Part shown: piece by piece, positions 1 to 6,507 of the stretch | Numbering within the stretch: the first letter of the stretch is position 1 | How the letters are laid out: every line of letters starts with the position of its first letter | Assembly (NCBI GenBank): GCA_007118555.1 | Contig: SKRJ01000285.1 | Coordinates: forward strand, 1 to 8,912 | Direction of reading: 5' to 3' | Origin: Anaerolineae bacterium | GTDB taxonomy: Bacteria > Chloroflexota > Anaerolineae > UBA1429 | DNA: 8,912 nucleotides | Made by a program: the position numbers and the translations under genes | Notes under the pieces: model-generated | Seen by the model: only the letters and a program-made list of their open reading frames with translations | What the model was told of the DNA's origin: nothing | The model's database searches: none

Positions 1-1
1 C

Positions 2-1153
2 TATACCGGCAAGTGGCACGTCAGCGTCGAGGAGTCGCCGCGTGACCGGGGCTGGACCGAACACTTTGTCTCGGCGGGGGCCGGGACCATGCACGGCGTC
101 GCGTGGGAGCACTATCGCCAATTGGCCGAGCAGCCCGAGCCCGCCGAGCGCGGCGAGGGCGAGATTCTGCGCCCCGGGTATGGCACGTTCCGGCTGTACG
201 GCACCCAGGACGCGGATCCCCACTCCCACGACGAGGTCGTGGTGCAGGAGGCGGTGGCGGCCCTCGGCGAGCTGGGCGAGAGCGAGGGTCCCTGGTGCCT
301 GTACGTGGGCCTGATCGGGCCCCACGACCCCTACCTCGTGCCACAAGAGGACCTGGACCGTTACGACCTCGAGGACGTCCCCCTGCCCGCCAGCTATGCC
401 GACGAGATGGCCGACAAGCCGGGGATCTATCAGCGCATGCGCGAGATGCGCTTTGGGCAGCTCAGCGAGCGCGAGGTGCGCGAGGCGATCCGCCACTTTT
501 GGGCCTATTGCAGCTACCTGGACGATCTGACGGGGCGCGTGCTGGCGGCGCTGGAGGCCACCGGCCAGGCCGATGACACCCTGGTGCTCTATTGCGCCGA
601 CCACGGCGACTATGCGGGCGAGCACGGCCTGTTCGCCAAGGGCATCCCCTGCTTTCGCGGCGCCTATCATGTGCCCGCCATCGTACGTTGGCCCGCCGGC
701 ATCCAGGCGCCGGGCCGCCAGGTGGACGCCCTGGTCTCCCTGGCCGATTTTGGTCCCACGTTCCTCGAGGCCGCCGGCATCGAGCCCGCCTATCGCATGA
801 CGGGCCAGAGCCTGCTGCCCTTTATACGCGACGTACCACCGGTCGACTGGCGCACGGCCATCCACACCCAGTGCAACGGCGTCGAGCTGTACTATACCCA
901 GCGTTCGGTGATGACCCACGAGTTCAAGTATGTGTTCAACGGATTCGACCGCGACGAGCTGTATGACCTGCGTACAGACCCCGACGAGATGCGCAACCTG
1001 TCCGACGACCCCGCCTATGAGACGGTCAAGCGGGAGCTGTGCGGCCAGATGTGGGCCTTTGCCGCGGCCGAGGGCGATACGGCCATAAACCCGTACATCA
1101 CCGTCGGCCTGGCCCCCTATGGCCCCGCCGAAGCCTTTCGCACGCCGAGCTAG
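2..1153 (+). CDS. Type I sulfatase (arylsulfatase/choline-sulfatase-like), 5'-truncated by window edge
   Basis: This is the C-terminal 383 residues of a sulfatase; the frame is open from base 2, so the Met codon at 89 is internal and the true start lies before the window. The family hydrolyses sulfate esters using a formylglycine made from Cys or Ser in a C/S-x-P-S-R motif, which is upstream and not visible. Visible family marks are TGKWH at fragment residues 2-6 (active-site Lys and His), GPHDPY at 106-111, and DHGDYAGEHGLFAKG at about 200-214, which carries the metal-binding Asp-His and a second active-site Lys. The C-terminal part has the usual ELYDLRTDPDEMRNL strand and turn (the 'LYDL..DP.E..NL' signature). 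The substrate cannot be told from this half, and whether the protein is exported is unknown because the N-terminus is missing. It is followed after 3 bases by a small cysteine-peptidase-like gene, which suggests one mRNA. Family assignment is secure; substrate class is not. Confidence 0.93.
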   Translation, partial: YTGKWHVSVEESPRDRGWTEHFVSAGAGTMHGVAWEHYRQLAEQPEPAERGEGEILRPGYGTFRLYGTQDADPHSHDEVVVQEAVAALGELGESEGPWCLYVGLIGPHDPYLVPQEDLDRYDLEDVPLPASYADEMADKPGIYQRMREMRFGQLSEREVREAIRHFWAYCSYLDDLTGRVLAALEATGQADDTLVLYCADHGDYAGEHGLFAKGIPCFRGAYHVPAIVRWPAGIQAPGRQVDALVSLADFGPTFLEAAGIEPAYRMTGQSLLPFIRDVPPVDWRTAIHTQCNGVELYYTQRSVMTHEFKYVFNGFDRDELYDLRTDPDEMRNLSDDPAYETVKRELCGQMWAFAAAEGDTAINPYITVGLAPYGPAEAFRTPS

Positions 1154-1156
1154 CCC

Positions 1157-1822
1157 ATGAGCAAGCGTCTGGTCGGACCTGCCCATCGCGACACGGTGCG
1201 CACACCGCTGGACGCCGTCCGTGATGGTTTTCGCTTTGGCAACCGATTCGTGCTATCGTTGCGCTGGCCCGTCGGGCATCGCGTCCTGCGGATCGCCTAT
1301 GGCCTGTGCGGGGGCATGTGCCTGGCAGCGGTGGACTATAAGCGGGGCGACGTACCGCTGCCGGCTCTCACGGCTCCTCCGGCGTGGGGCTCGCCCCTGC
1401 ACCGCTATCTGTTGCGGCGGCAGTGGGATAGCTGGCGCTGGATGGGCGTGCCACTGCGCACCCTGTTCTGGATGCTGCTCAGCCGCCGGCAGCTCACGCG
1501 CCGCACCCTCGAGGGCGAACTACCCCGTATACTGGCCGCCCTGGAGAAGGGCACGCCCCAGGTGCTGTTGCTGTTGCGGGCCAAGGGCGGTGATCCCACC
1601 GAGAACCATCAGGTGGTGGCCATCGGTTACGAGCGCCCGGCAGAGAGCGAGCTCTTGACCCTGTTCCTGTACGACCCGAACCACCCCGGGCGCGAGGTCG
1701 AGCTGTGGGTGGATACCAGCGGCACCACAAGCCCCCCCATGCACCAGTCTACGGGCGAGGCGCTACGGGGCTTTTATCGGATCGGCTATCGCCCGCGCAC
1801 GCCCCGCGTGTCAGACGTATAG
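1157..1822 (+). CDS. Papain/C39-like cysteine-peptidase-fold protein, function unknown
   Basis: This 221-aa protein has no name I recognise. The sequence shows GLCGGMCLAAVDY (Cys51 and Cys55 at the start of a helix), then NHQVVAIGY with His151, then LFLYDPNHPG with Asp173 and Asn175. That order (Cys, then H-x-V-V-x-I-G-Y, then a D-P-N strand) is the layout of C39-like and papain-like cysteine peptidase folds. Whether it is an active protease, an amidase or an inactive relative cannot be decided. A Trp/Arg-rich middle section (about residues 85-115) is hydrophobic enough to touch a membrane, but no clear signal peptide or transmembrane helix is visible. The ATG lies 3 bases after the sulfatase stop and has no good Shine-Dalgarno sequence, so translation probably depends on termination of the sulfatase. 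A gap of 33 bases separates it from the dehydrogenase downstream. Being a real gene is likely; the fold call is moderate. Confidence 0.72.
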   Translation: MSKRLVGPAHRDTVRTPLDAVRDGFRFGNRFVLSLRWPVGHRVLRIAYGLCGGMCLAAVDYKRGDVPLPALTAPPAWGSPLHRYLLRRQWDSWRWMGVPLRTLFWMLLSRRQLTRRTLEGELPRILAALEKGTPQVLLLLRAKGGDPTENHQVVAIGYERPAESELLTLFLYDPNHPGREVELWVDTSGTTSPPMHQSTGEALRGFYRIGYRPRTPRVSDV

Positions 1823-1840
1823 CCGGTATCAACCAGCATT

Positions 1841-1849
1841 GGAGAGGAG
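1841..1849 (+). promoter_or_regulatory. Shine-Dalgarno site of the Ldh_2 dehydrogenase
   Basis: GGAGAGGAG lies 6 bases before the ATG at 1856. It fixes that start and gives this gene independent translation from the coupled genes upstream. Confidence 0.85.
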
Positions 1850-1855
1850 CCATAC

Positions 1856-2908
1856 ATGACAACCGGGCGAGTTTTCGAGGCAGAGCTGCTGCGCTTTACC
1901 CAAGAGGTGTTTACCGCCGTAGGCGTGCCGCCAGAGCATGCCGCCACCGTGGCCGAGAATCTCGTGCAGGGTGAAGTACACGGCATGGGCAGCCACGGCG
2001 TGTCGCGCCTGCTGGAGGTGTATGCCGAGCGCTTTGAGGGCGGCGGCGTCAACCCCAACCCGCAGATCGAGGTCGTCCAACGCGACCGGGGCTGCGCCCT
2101 GATCGATGGCGACAATGGGCCGGGCGCCGTCGTGGGCCGCGCGGCCATGGAGCTGGCCATCGAGCTGGCCCGCGAGTACGGCTCGGGCTGGGTGGGGGTG
2201 CGCAACAGCAACCACTATGGCGCCGCCTTTTTGTTCGCGCGTATGGCCATGGCCCATGACATGATCGGCTTTTGCACCACCAACACAGTCCCCCAGATGG
2301 CGCCCCTGGGCGGCCGTGACAGGCTGTTGGGCACCAATCCGCTCTGCGTCGCCGTACCGGGGGGCGAGCGTGGCCCCATCATCCTGGATATGGCCACCAC
2401 CCAGACCGCCCGTGGCAAGGTACAGGTGGCGGCGTTGGAGAACAAGCCCATTCCTCTGGGCTGGGGCGTGGACAAGGACGATCAACCGACCACCGACCCG
2501 AATCAGGTGGCGCGGCTGCTGCCTCTGGGCGGCGCCAAGGGCTATGGCCTGGCCGTGGTGCTCGAGATCCTGAGCGCCGTCCTTTCCGGCGCCATGGTGG
2601 GCAACCAGGTCGGCCTCATGTTCAACGCGCCGAACACATCACAGAGCCTGGGCCACTTTGTGGGGGCGATGGACCTCTCGGCCTTTGGCGACGTAAGCGC
2701 CTTTTACCAGCGCATGGACGATCTGATCGCCTATCTCAAGGCCAGCGATCGCGAGTCCCACGTGCAAGAGATCCTGGTGCCGGGCGAGCCCGAGGCGCGG
2801 GCCGCCGAGGCCAACCGACGCCAGGGCATCCCCTTTTCCGAGGACATTCTGCGGGTCATGCGGCGCGTCGCCGAGCGCTATGACGTGACCCCTCTCGAGG
2901 TGCAGTAG
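1856..2908 (+). CDS. Ldh_2 family malate/L-lactate/sulfolactate-type dehydrogenase
   Basis: This 350-aa protein belongs to the Ldh_2 family of NAD(P)-dependent 2-hydroxyacid dehydrogenases. The family includes malate dehydrogenase (ComC/Mdh type), ureidoglycolate dehydrogenase (AllD), 2,3-diketogulonate reductase (YiaK) and sulfolactate dehydrogenase; it is unrelated to classical Rossmann LDH/MDH. Visible marks are HGMGSHGVSRL at 42-52 with the conserved His47, NSNHYGAAF at 118-125 with His120, the strand MAPLGGRDRLLGTNPLCVAVP at about 148-168, ILDMATTQTARGKV at 176-189, and LLPLGGAKGYGLAVVLEILS at 221-240 in the cofactor-binding part. Length is normal for the family. No signal peptide is present, so it should be cytosolic. 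The start is set by a strong ribosome site. The substrate cannot be assigned from sequence; the sulfatase neighbour only hints at sulfated or sulfonated compounds. It ends 13 bases before an A-tract and hairpin. Confidence 0.92.
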   Translation: MTTGRVFEAELLRFTQEVFTAVGVPPEHAATVAENLVQGEVHGMGSHGVSRLLEVYAERFEGGGVNPNPQIEVVQRDRGCALIDGDNGPGAVVGRAAMELAIELAREYGSGWVGVRNSNHYGAAFLFARMAMAHDMIGFCTTNTVPQMAPLGGRDRLLGTNPLCVAVPGGERGPIILDMATTQTARGKVQVAALENKPIPLGWGVDKDDQPTTDPNQVARLLPLGGAKGYGLAVVLEILSAVLSGAMVGNQVGLMFNAPNTSQSLGHFVGAMDLSAFGDVSAFYQRMDDLIAYLKASDRESHVQEILVPGEPEARAAEANRRQGIPFSEDILRVMRRVAERYDVTPLEVQ

Positions 2909-2921
2909 AGCCAGGGACCGC

Positions 2922-2955
2922 AAAAAAAGAGGCGCAGCCTTGTGCTGCGCCTCTT
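2922..2955 (-). terminator. Strong rho-independent terminator between convergent genes
   Basis: A perfect 12-bp stem (2927-2938 paired with 2944-2955) with a 5-base loop is flanked on the plus strand by seven A at 2922-2928. Read on the minus strand this is a GC-rich hairpin followed by seven U, the classic intrinsic terminator for the SIS-domain gene ending at 2975. On the plus strand no T tract follows (GTCGTATCT), so it would work less well for the dehydrogenase transcript, although the stem is the same. Confidence 0.93.
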
Positions 2956-2974
2956 GTCGTATCTACGTACGTAA

Positions 2975-4018
2975 CTAGTGGGTCTCGGTGACTTTGTTCA
3001 GGCCCCGGGGCCGATCGGGGTCCAGGCCGCGGGCCAACGCCAGATGGTAGCCCAGCAACTGGCCCGGCACCACCGCCGAAATGGGCGAGAGCCACTCGGG
3101 CAGCGCCACCGGCAACCGCAGCGGCAGCGACGCGCGCTCCGCCAACGCGGCGTCATCGCTGATGATGAGCAGCTCGGCCTCGCGAGCCTCCAACTCGTCC
3201 ACCAGCTCGACGAGCACCGGCTGAGCCACCCCCGTCGGGGCCACCACCAGCACCGGATAGCCACGCCGCACCACGGCAATGGGCCCGTGCATGAAATCCG
3301 CCGCCGAGTAGGGCATCGTGCTGGTATAGGTCAGCTCCTTGAGCTTGAGGGCGATCTCTAGGGCCGTGGCATAGTTGTACCCCCGCGAGATGAGGGCGCA
3401 CTGCTCCATGTAATGGTAGCGCTCGGCCCGCGCCGCAATGACGTCTTCCAGCGTCAGGGCGGCTGCCACGGCCTGGGGGACCTGGCGCAACGCCTCGTGC
3501 ATTGCGTCGTCCTGGGCCAGGGTGGCGGACAAGAGCGCCAGGGCCAGCAGCTCGGTGGTATAGCTCTTGGTGGCGGCCACGCTGCGCTCTTCTCCGGCGC
3601 CCAGAGCGATACGATGCTCGGCGATCTGGCCCATGCGCGAGTCCGCGGCGTTGGTGATGGCCGCCGTCAGCATCCCCTGGTCGCGCCCATCCTCCATCAC
3701 CGCGACGATATCGGGCGACATGCCGCTCTGTGAGATGCCCAGCACCAGCGTATTGTGCAGCCGCGGGGGCGACTGGTACAGGGTGTACATAGAAGGGGCG
3801 GCCAGATCGACGGGAAGGCCGTTCATCATGCCCAGGAGATACCTGGCATAGGTGCCCGCGTTGCCCGAGGTGCCTCGGGCGGCGATGAGTACGCGCTCGA
3901 TCTGCCGCTCACGCATGGCCTGGGCCAGCCCCTCGATGGCGTCGTTTTCTCGGTCCAGCATGGCCTGTAGAACCGCGGGCTGCTCGTGGATCTCGTGCTG
4001 CAGGTATTCTTCCGACAT
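2975..4018 (-). CDS. Stand-alone SIS-domain amino-sugar-phosphate enzyme (GlmS isomerase-like, NagB-II/AgaS type)
   Basis: This 347-aa cytosolic protein carries two SIS (sugar isomerase) domains, about residues 35-180 and 195-335, and lacks the N-terminal glutaminase domain of GlmS. N-terminal YLQHEIHEQP matches the start of the GlmS isomerase half. ARGTSGNAG (47-55), ISQSGMSPD (95-103) and ATKSYTTE (149-156) form the phosphosugar-binding loops. The second domain has SRGYNYATALEIALKLKELTY, with HGPIA at 244-248. Glu228, His244 and Lys342 fall where E. coli GlmS has Glu488, His504 and Lys603; the Glu-to-His distance of 16 residues is identical. Without glutaminase such proteins usually deaminate glucosamine- or galactosamine-6-phosphate (NagB-II, AgaS), or act on fructosamine-6-phosphate (FrlB). 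The ATG at 4018 is chosen over the longer open frame because AAGGGAG sits 4 bases upstream and GlmS homology starts there. It lies 71 bases after nfnB, probably in the same transcript. The exact substrate is open. Confidence 0.88.
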   Translation of the reverse strand: MSEEYLQHEIHEQPAVLQAMLDRENDAIEGLAQAMRERQIERVLIAARGTSGNAGTYARYLLGMMNGLPVDLAAPSMYTLYQSPPRLHNTLVLGISQSGMSPDIVAVMEDGRDQGMLTAAITNAADSRMGQIAEHRIALGAGEERSVAATKSYTTELLALALLSATLAQDDAMHEALRQVPQAVAAALTLEDVIAARAERYHYMEQCALISRGYNYATALEIALKLKELTYTSTMPYSAADFMHGPIAVVRRGYPVLVVAPTGVAQPVLVELVDELEAREAELLIISDDAALAERASLPLRLPVALPEWLSPISAVVPGQLLGYHLALARGLDPDRPRGLNKVTETH

Positions 4019-4022
4019 CGTA

Positions 4023-4029
4023 CTCCCTT
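4023..4029 (-). promoter_or_regulatory. Shine-Dalgarno site deciding the start of the SIS-domain gene
   Basis: On the minus strand AAGGGAG lies 4 bases before the ATG at 4018. The open frame continues 72 codons upstream, but that extension has no comparable site, overlaps the end of the upstream gene and reads as low-complexity Arg/Gly-rich shadow sequence. Confidence 0.75.
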
Positions 4030-4041
4030 CTACAGAACAGA

Positions 4042-4067
4042 GGGGGCAACCACAGTGGGCCGCCCCC
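4042..4067 (-). other. Short GC hairpin in the nfnB to SIS-gene gap
   Basis: A 6-bp all-GC stem (4042-4047 paired with 4062-4067) has a 14-base loop and is followed on the minus strand by TCTGTTCTGT. It could partly terminate or attenuate transcription, or set mRNA stability between nfnB and the SIS gene. The U content after the stem is poor for a full terminator, and no promoter was recognised downstream of it, so read-through is expected. Confidence 0.35.
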
Positions 4068-4089
4068 ATGCGAATCTCGGTTGTGGACC

Positions 4090-5526
4090 TCAGGCCGAAG
4101 CGGCAGCCCGCTCTGTATCCCAGGGCTGCTCCTCTTCGCGGAGATAGGCATCGATATCGTTGGCCGCCACCCGACCGGCGCCCATGGCGCTGATCACCGT
4201 GGCCGAGCCGGTGACAATGTCGCCGCCGGCCCACACTCGTTCCAGAGTGGTGCGGCCCGTGTCCGTATCGGCGACCACCGTGCCCCGGCGCGAGCGCTCC
4301 AGCCCCTCGGCATCGGAAAAGACCAGAGGGTTGGGCCGCGTGCCCAGAGCCATGATCACCGTGTCCATCTCCATCTCGAACTCGGAGCCCTTGATGGGGA
4401 TGGGCCTGCGGCGCCCGGACTCGTCGGGCTCGCCCAGCTCCATGCGAATGCAGCGCAGACCAGAGACCGTGCCGTTCTCATCCCCCAGCACCTCGATGGG
4501 GTTGGTGAGAAAGTCGAAAATGATGCCCTCTTCCTCGGCATGCTCGACCTCCTCATGGCGGGCCGGCACCTCGTCGCGCGAGCGCCGGTACACGATGTGC
4601 ACCTCATCGGCGCCCAGACGCAGCGAGCTGCGGGCCGCATCCATGGCGACGTTCCCCGCGCCCACCACAGCCACCTTGGAGCCTACGCGCACCGGCGTAT
4701 CCCACTCGGGGAAACGAAAAGCCTTCATGAGATTGACCCGGGTCAGCAGCTCGTTGGCGCTGTATACGCCGTTGAGGTTCTCGCCGGGGATGTTCATCAT
4801 GATCGGCAGCCCGGCGCCGGTCCCCAGGAACACGGCGTCGTACTTTTCCTGGAGCTCGCTCAGGGTGTACAGCTTGCCGATGACGACATTGTAGCGAATC
4901 TCGACGCCCAGCTTTTCCAGATAGTTGATCTCGGCGGCTACCACGGCCTTGGGCAGGCGGAACTCGGGGATGCCGTATACGAGGACACCGCCGGGCTCGT
5001 GCAGGGCCTCGAGAATCTCGACCCGGTAGCCCATCTTGGCCAGATCGCCGGCCGCGGTGAGGCTGGCGGGCCCCGAGCCGATCACGGCCACGCGTTCCTC
5101 GCGCTTTGGCGCGGCCTCGGGCTCGCGCACGCCCTGCTGCTGCTCCCAATCGGCGACAAAGCGCTCGAGCCGGCCGATGGCCACAGGCTCGCCGCGCAGG
5201 CCGACGATGCACTCGGCCTCGCACTGGGATTCCTGCGGGCACACCCGGCCACAGATGGCGGGCAGGCTGTTCTTGTCCTTGAGCATCTCGACCGCCTCCC
5301 ACATGTCGCCATCCCGCAGCGCCTTGATAAACTCGGGGATGCGCACCTGGACGGGGCAGCCGTCGACGCAGCGGGGATTGCGGCATTGGAGGCAGCGCAT
5401 GGCCTCGTCAATGGCCATCTCTATCGTATAGCCCTGGGCCACCTCGTCAAAGTTGTGGCGCCGTTCCTCGGGCGGCTGGGCGGGCATGGGCTGTCGGGGA
5501 ATCTGATTCGGCTTGCGATTGGTCAT
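4090..5526 (-). CDS. nfnB: NfnB/SudA-like FAD-[4Fe-4S] NADPH oxidoreductase large subunit (GltD family)
   Basis: This 478-aa protein is of the glutamate synthase small-subunit (GltD) family, often annotated 'NADPH-dependent glutamate synthase GltA'. The NfnA-type partner just upstream points instead to the large subunit of NADH-dependent reduced ferredoxin:NADP+ oxidoreductase (NfnB, also called NfnL or SudA). The N-terminal ferredoxin-like domain has eight cysteines for two [4Fe-4S] clusters: Cys45, 48, 53 and 57 (CLQCRNPRCVDGCP), and Cys92, 96, 102 and 106 (CGRVCPQESQCEAEC). Then follow an FAD-binding VAVIGSGPASLTAA (147-159), the family's EPGGVLVYGIPEFRLPK (177-193), an NADPH-binding VAVVGAGNVAMDAARSS (285-301) with Arg314-Arg315, and the C-terminal AGGDIVTGSATVISAMGAG FAD loop (433-451). 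The ATG at 5526 overlaps the nfnA stop as ATGA, with AGGAGA 10 bases upstream; the longer open frame lies inside nfnA. In the electron-bifurcating enzyme this subunit handles NADPH and ferredoxin. Sulfide dehydrogenase activity is an alternative role in some archaea. Confidence 0.9.
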   Translation of the reverse strand: MTNRKPNQIPRQPMPAQPPEERRHNFDEVAQGYTIEMAIDEAMRCLQCRNPRCVDGCPVQVRIPEFIKALRDGDMWEAVEMLKDKNSLPAICGRVCPQESQCEAECIVGLRGEPVAIGRLERFVADWEQQQGVREPEAAPKREERVAVIGSGPASLTAAGDLAKMGYRVEILEALHEPGGVLVYGIPEFRLPKAVVAAEINYLEKLGVEIRYNVVIGKLYTLSELQEKYDAVFLGTGAGLPIMMNIPGENLNGVYSANELLTRVNLMKAFRFPEWDTPVRVGSKVAVVGAGNVAMDAARSSLRLGADEVHIVYRRSRDEVPARHEEVEHAEEEGIIFDFLTNPIEVLGDENGTVSGLRCIRMELGEPDESGRRRPIPIKGSEFEMEMDTVIMALGTRPNPLVFSDAEGLERSRRGTVVADTDTGRTTLERVWAGGDIVTGSATVISAMGAGRVAANDIDAYLREEEQPWDTERAAASA

Positions 5527-6380
5527 GATCGGCTGGTCTCCTGCGACTCGGCCTGCTGCGACGATTGCTGGAAAAGCTCCAGCGCTCGCTGCTCCTCTTC
5601 CACATAGTATCGCTGACGGCTGAGCAAGAGGTCCCAATCCACCTGATGCCCATCAAACTCGGGGCCATCCACACAGGCGAAAAAAGTGCGCCCGCCCACC
5701 ACCACGCGGCAGGCGCCGCACATGCCGGTGCCGTCCACCATGATCGAGTTCAGGCTCACGATCGTCTCTACGCCATAGGGCTTGGTGGTGAGCGTCACAA
5801 ACTTCATCATGATGGCCGGGCCAATACCCCACACGCGGTCGATCTCGCGCGATTCGAGGAGCTCCTTGAGGGGCTCGGTCACCAAAGCCTTGCGGGCATA
5901 GCTGCCATCGTCGGTAACCACGATCAGCTCGTCAGTGACCTCGCGCATCTTGTCCTCCCAGAACAAGAGCTCGCCGCTGCGCGCCCCGATAATGGCAATG
6001 ACATGGTTACCGGCCTCGCGAAGCGTCCTGCAGATGGGATAGATGGGCGCGATGCCCAGGCCACCCCCCACGAGTACGACGGTGCCATCGGGCTCGATCT
6101 CGGTGGGGCGCCCTAGGGGGCCGGTAAAGCTGGCCAGGCTGTCGCCCACCTCCAGTGACTTTAGTCTCAGGGTCGAGCTTCCGATCTCCTGGGCCACAAC
6201 GGTGATCGTTCCGGCCTCGCGATCATAGTCGGCGATGGTCAGGGGAATGCGCTCCCCCTGCTCATGCACCCGTAGCACAACGAACTGCCCGGCCTTGGCC
6301 TGGCGTGCGACCTCGGGCGCCTCGATGAGGTACTCGGTCGTAACAGGCGTGAGGGTCGTCTTGGCAAGAATACGGTACAC
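5523..6380 (-). CDS. nfnA: NfnA/SudB-like FAD-[2Fe-2S] NAD(H) oxidoreductase small subunit
   Basis: This 285-aa protein belongs to the sulfide/dihydroorotate dehydrogenase-like (PyrK/SudB/NfnA) ferredoxin-reductase family. The N-terminal FAD barrel contains RIPLTIAD (44-51) and GPLGRP (87-92). The NAD(H)-binding domain starts with VLVGGGLGIAPI (102-113). The C-terminal [2Fe-2S] site reads MVDGTGMCGACR, with Asp216, Cys221, Cys224 and Cys236. The Asp plus three Cys arrangement is the ligand set known for NfnA, which distinguishes it from PyrK (four Cys). With NfnB it would couple NADH and reduced ferredoxin to NADP+ reduction. The start is GTG at 6380, 5 bases after a perfect AGGAGG; an in-frame TAG 12 bases upstream excludes a longer protein. 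The C-terminal tail (about 268-285) is Gln/Ser/Glu-rich. A promoter lies 39 bases before the GTG, so this is the first gene of the operon. Confidence 0.9.
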   Translation of the reverse strand: MYRILAKTTLTPVTTEYLIEAPEVARQAKAGQFVVLRVHEQGERIPLTIADYDREAGTITVVAQEIGSSTLRLKSLEVGDSLASFTGPLGRPTEIEPDGTVVLVGGGLGIAPIYPICRTLREAGNHVIAIIGARSGELLFWEDKMREVTDELIVVTDDGSYARKALVTEPLKELLESREIDRVWGIGPAIMMKFVTLTTKPYGVETIVSLNSIMVDGTGMCGACRVVVGGRTFFACVDGPEFDGHQVDWDLLLSRQRYYVEEEQRALELFQQSSQQAESQETSRS

Positions 6381-6385
6381 GTGCG

Positions 6386-6391
6386 CCTCCT
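6386..6391 (-). promoter_or_regulatory. Perfect AGGAGG ribosome site deciding the GTG start of nfnA
   Basis: On the minus strand AGGAGG is followed by CGCAC and the GTG at 6380. It lies in the loop of a 6-bp dyad (GTACAC at 6398-6393, GTGTAC at 6380-6375 on the minus strand), so the start codon is within the right arm of a possible small mRNA hairpin. Confidence 0.88.
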
Positions 6392-6418
6392 AGTGTACAC
6401 ATGGCAAGTTGACATATA

Positions 6419-6446
6419 ATTATACCCGTGCAATGGGCTCCGTCAA
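6419..6446 (-). promoter_or_regulatory. Sigma70-type promoter of the nfnA-nfnB-SIS operon
   Basis: Minus-strand -35 TTGACG (6446-6441) and -10 TATAAT (6424-6419) are separated by 16 bases, five and six matches to consensus. The expected start of transcription is near 6412, leaving a leader of about 30 bases before the GTG. The -10 lies inside the perfect palindrome TATAATTATA (6415-6424). Confidence 0.78.
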
Positions 6447-6507
6447 AGCGGAATACACAGGCAGCTCATGGCGGATGGGCGTTCTCTTGTAGCGCTCTCT
6501 CGGGACA

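Noticed and set aside
1760..1855. Possible separate promoter for the Ldh_2 gene
   Set aside because: No -35/-10 pair with reasonable spacing was found; read-through from upstream is simpler.
1829..2485. Minus-strand open frame of 218 codons
   Set aside because: Antisense shadow of the Ldh_2 gene, which has clear family motifs and a ribosome site.
2964..2973. Palindrome TACGTACGTA just after the SIS gene stop
   Set aside because: Ten bases only, single copy and between a stop codon and a terminator; no role can be supported.
4019..4234. 72-codon upstream extension of the SIS-domain gene
   Set aside because: It overlaps the end of nfnB, is Arg/Gly-rich, has no ribosome site, and GlmS homology begins at the Met at 4018.
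4081..5607. Long plus-strand open frame of 508 codons
   Set aside because: It is the antisense shadow of nfnB; the His/Gly/Leu-rich protein has no recognisable motif, and GC-rich codon bias explains the openness.
5527..5637. 37-codon upstream extension of nfnB
   Set aside because: It lies in another frame of nfnA; the ATGA overlap and AGGAGA favour the start at 5526.
6409..6420. Plus-strand TTGACA next to TATAAT
   Set aside because: The two hexamers abut with no spacer, and no -35 is found 16-18 bases before the TATAAT.
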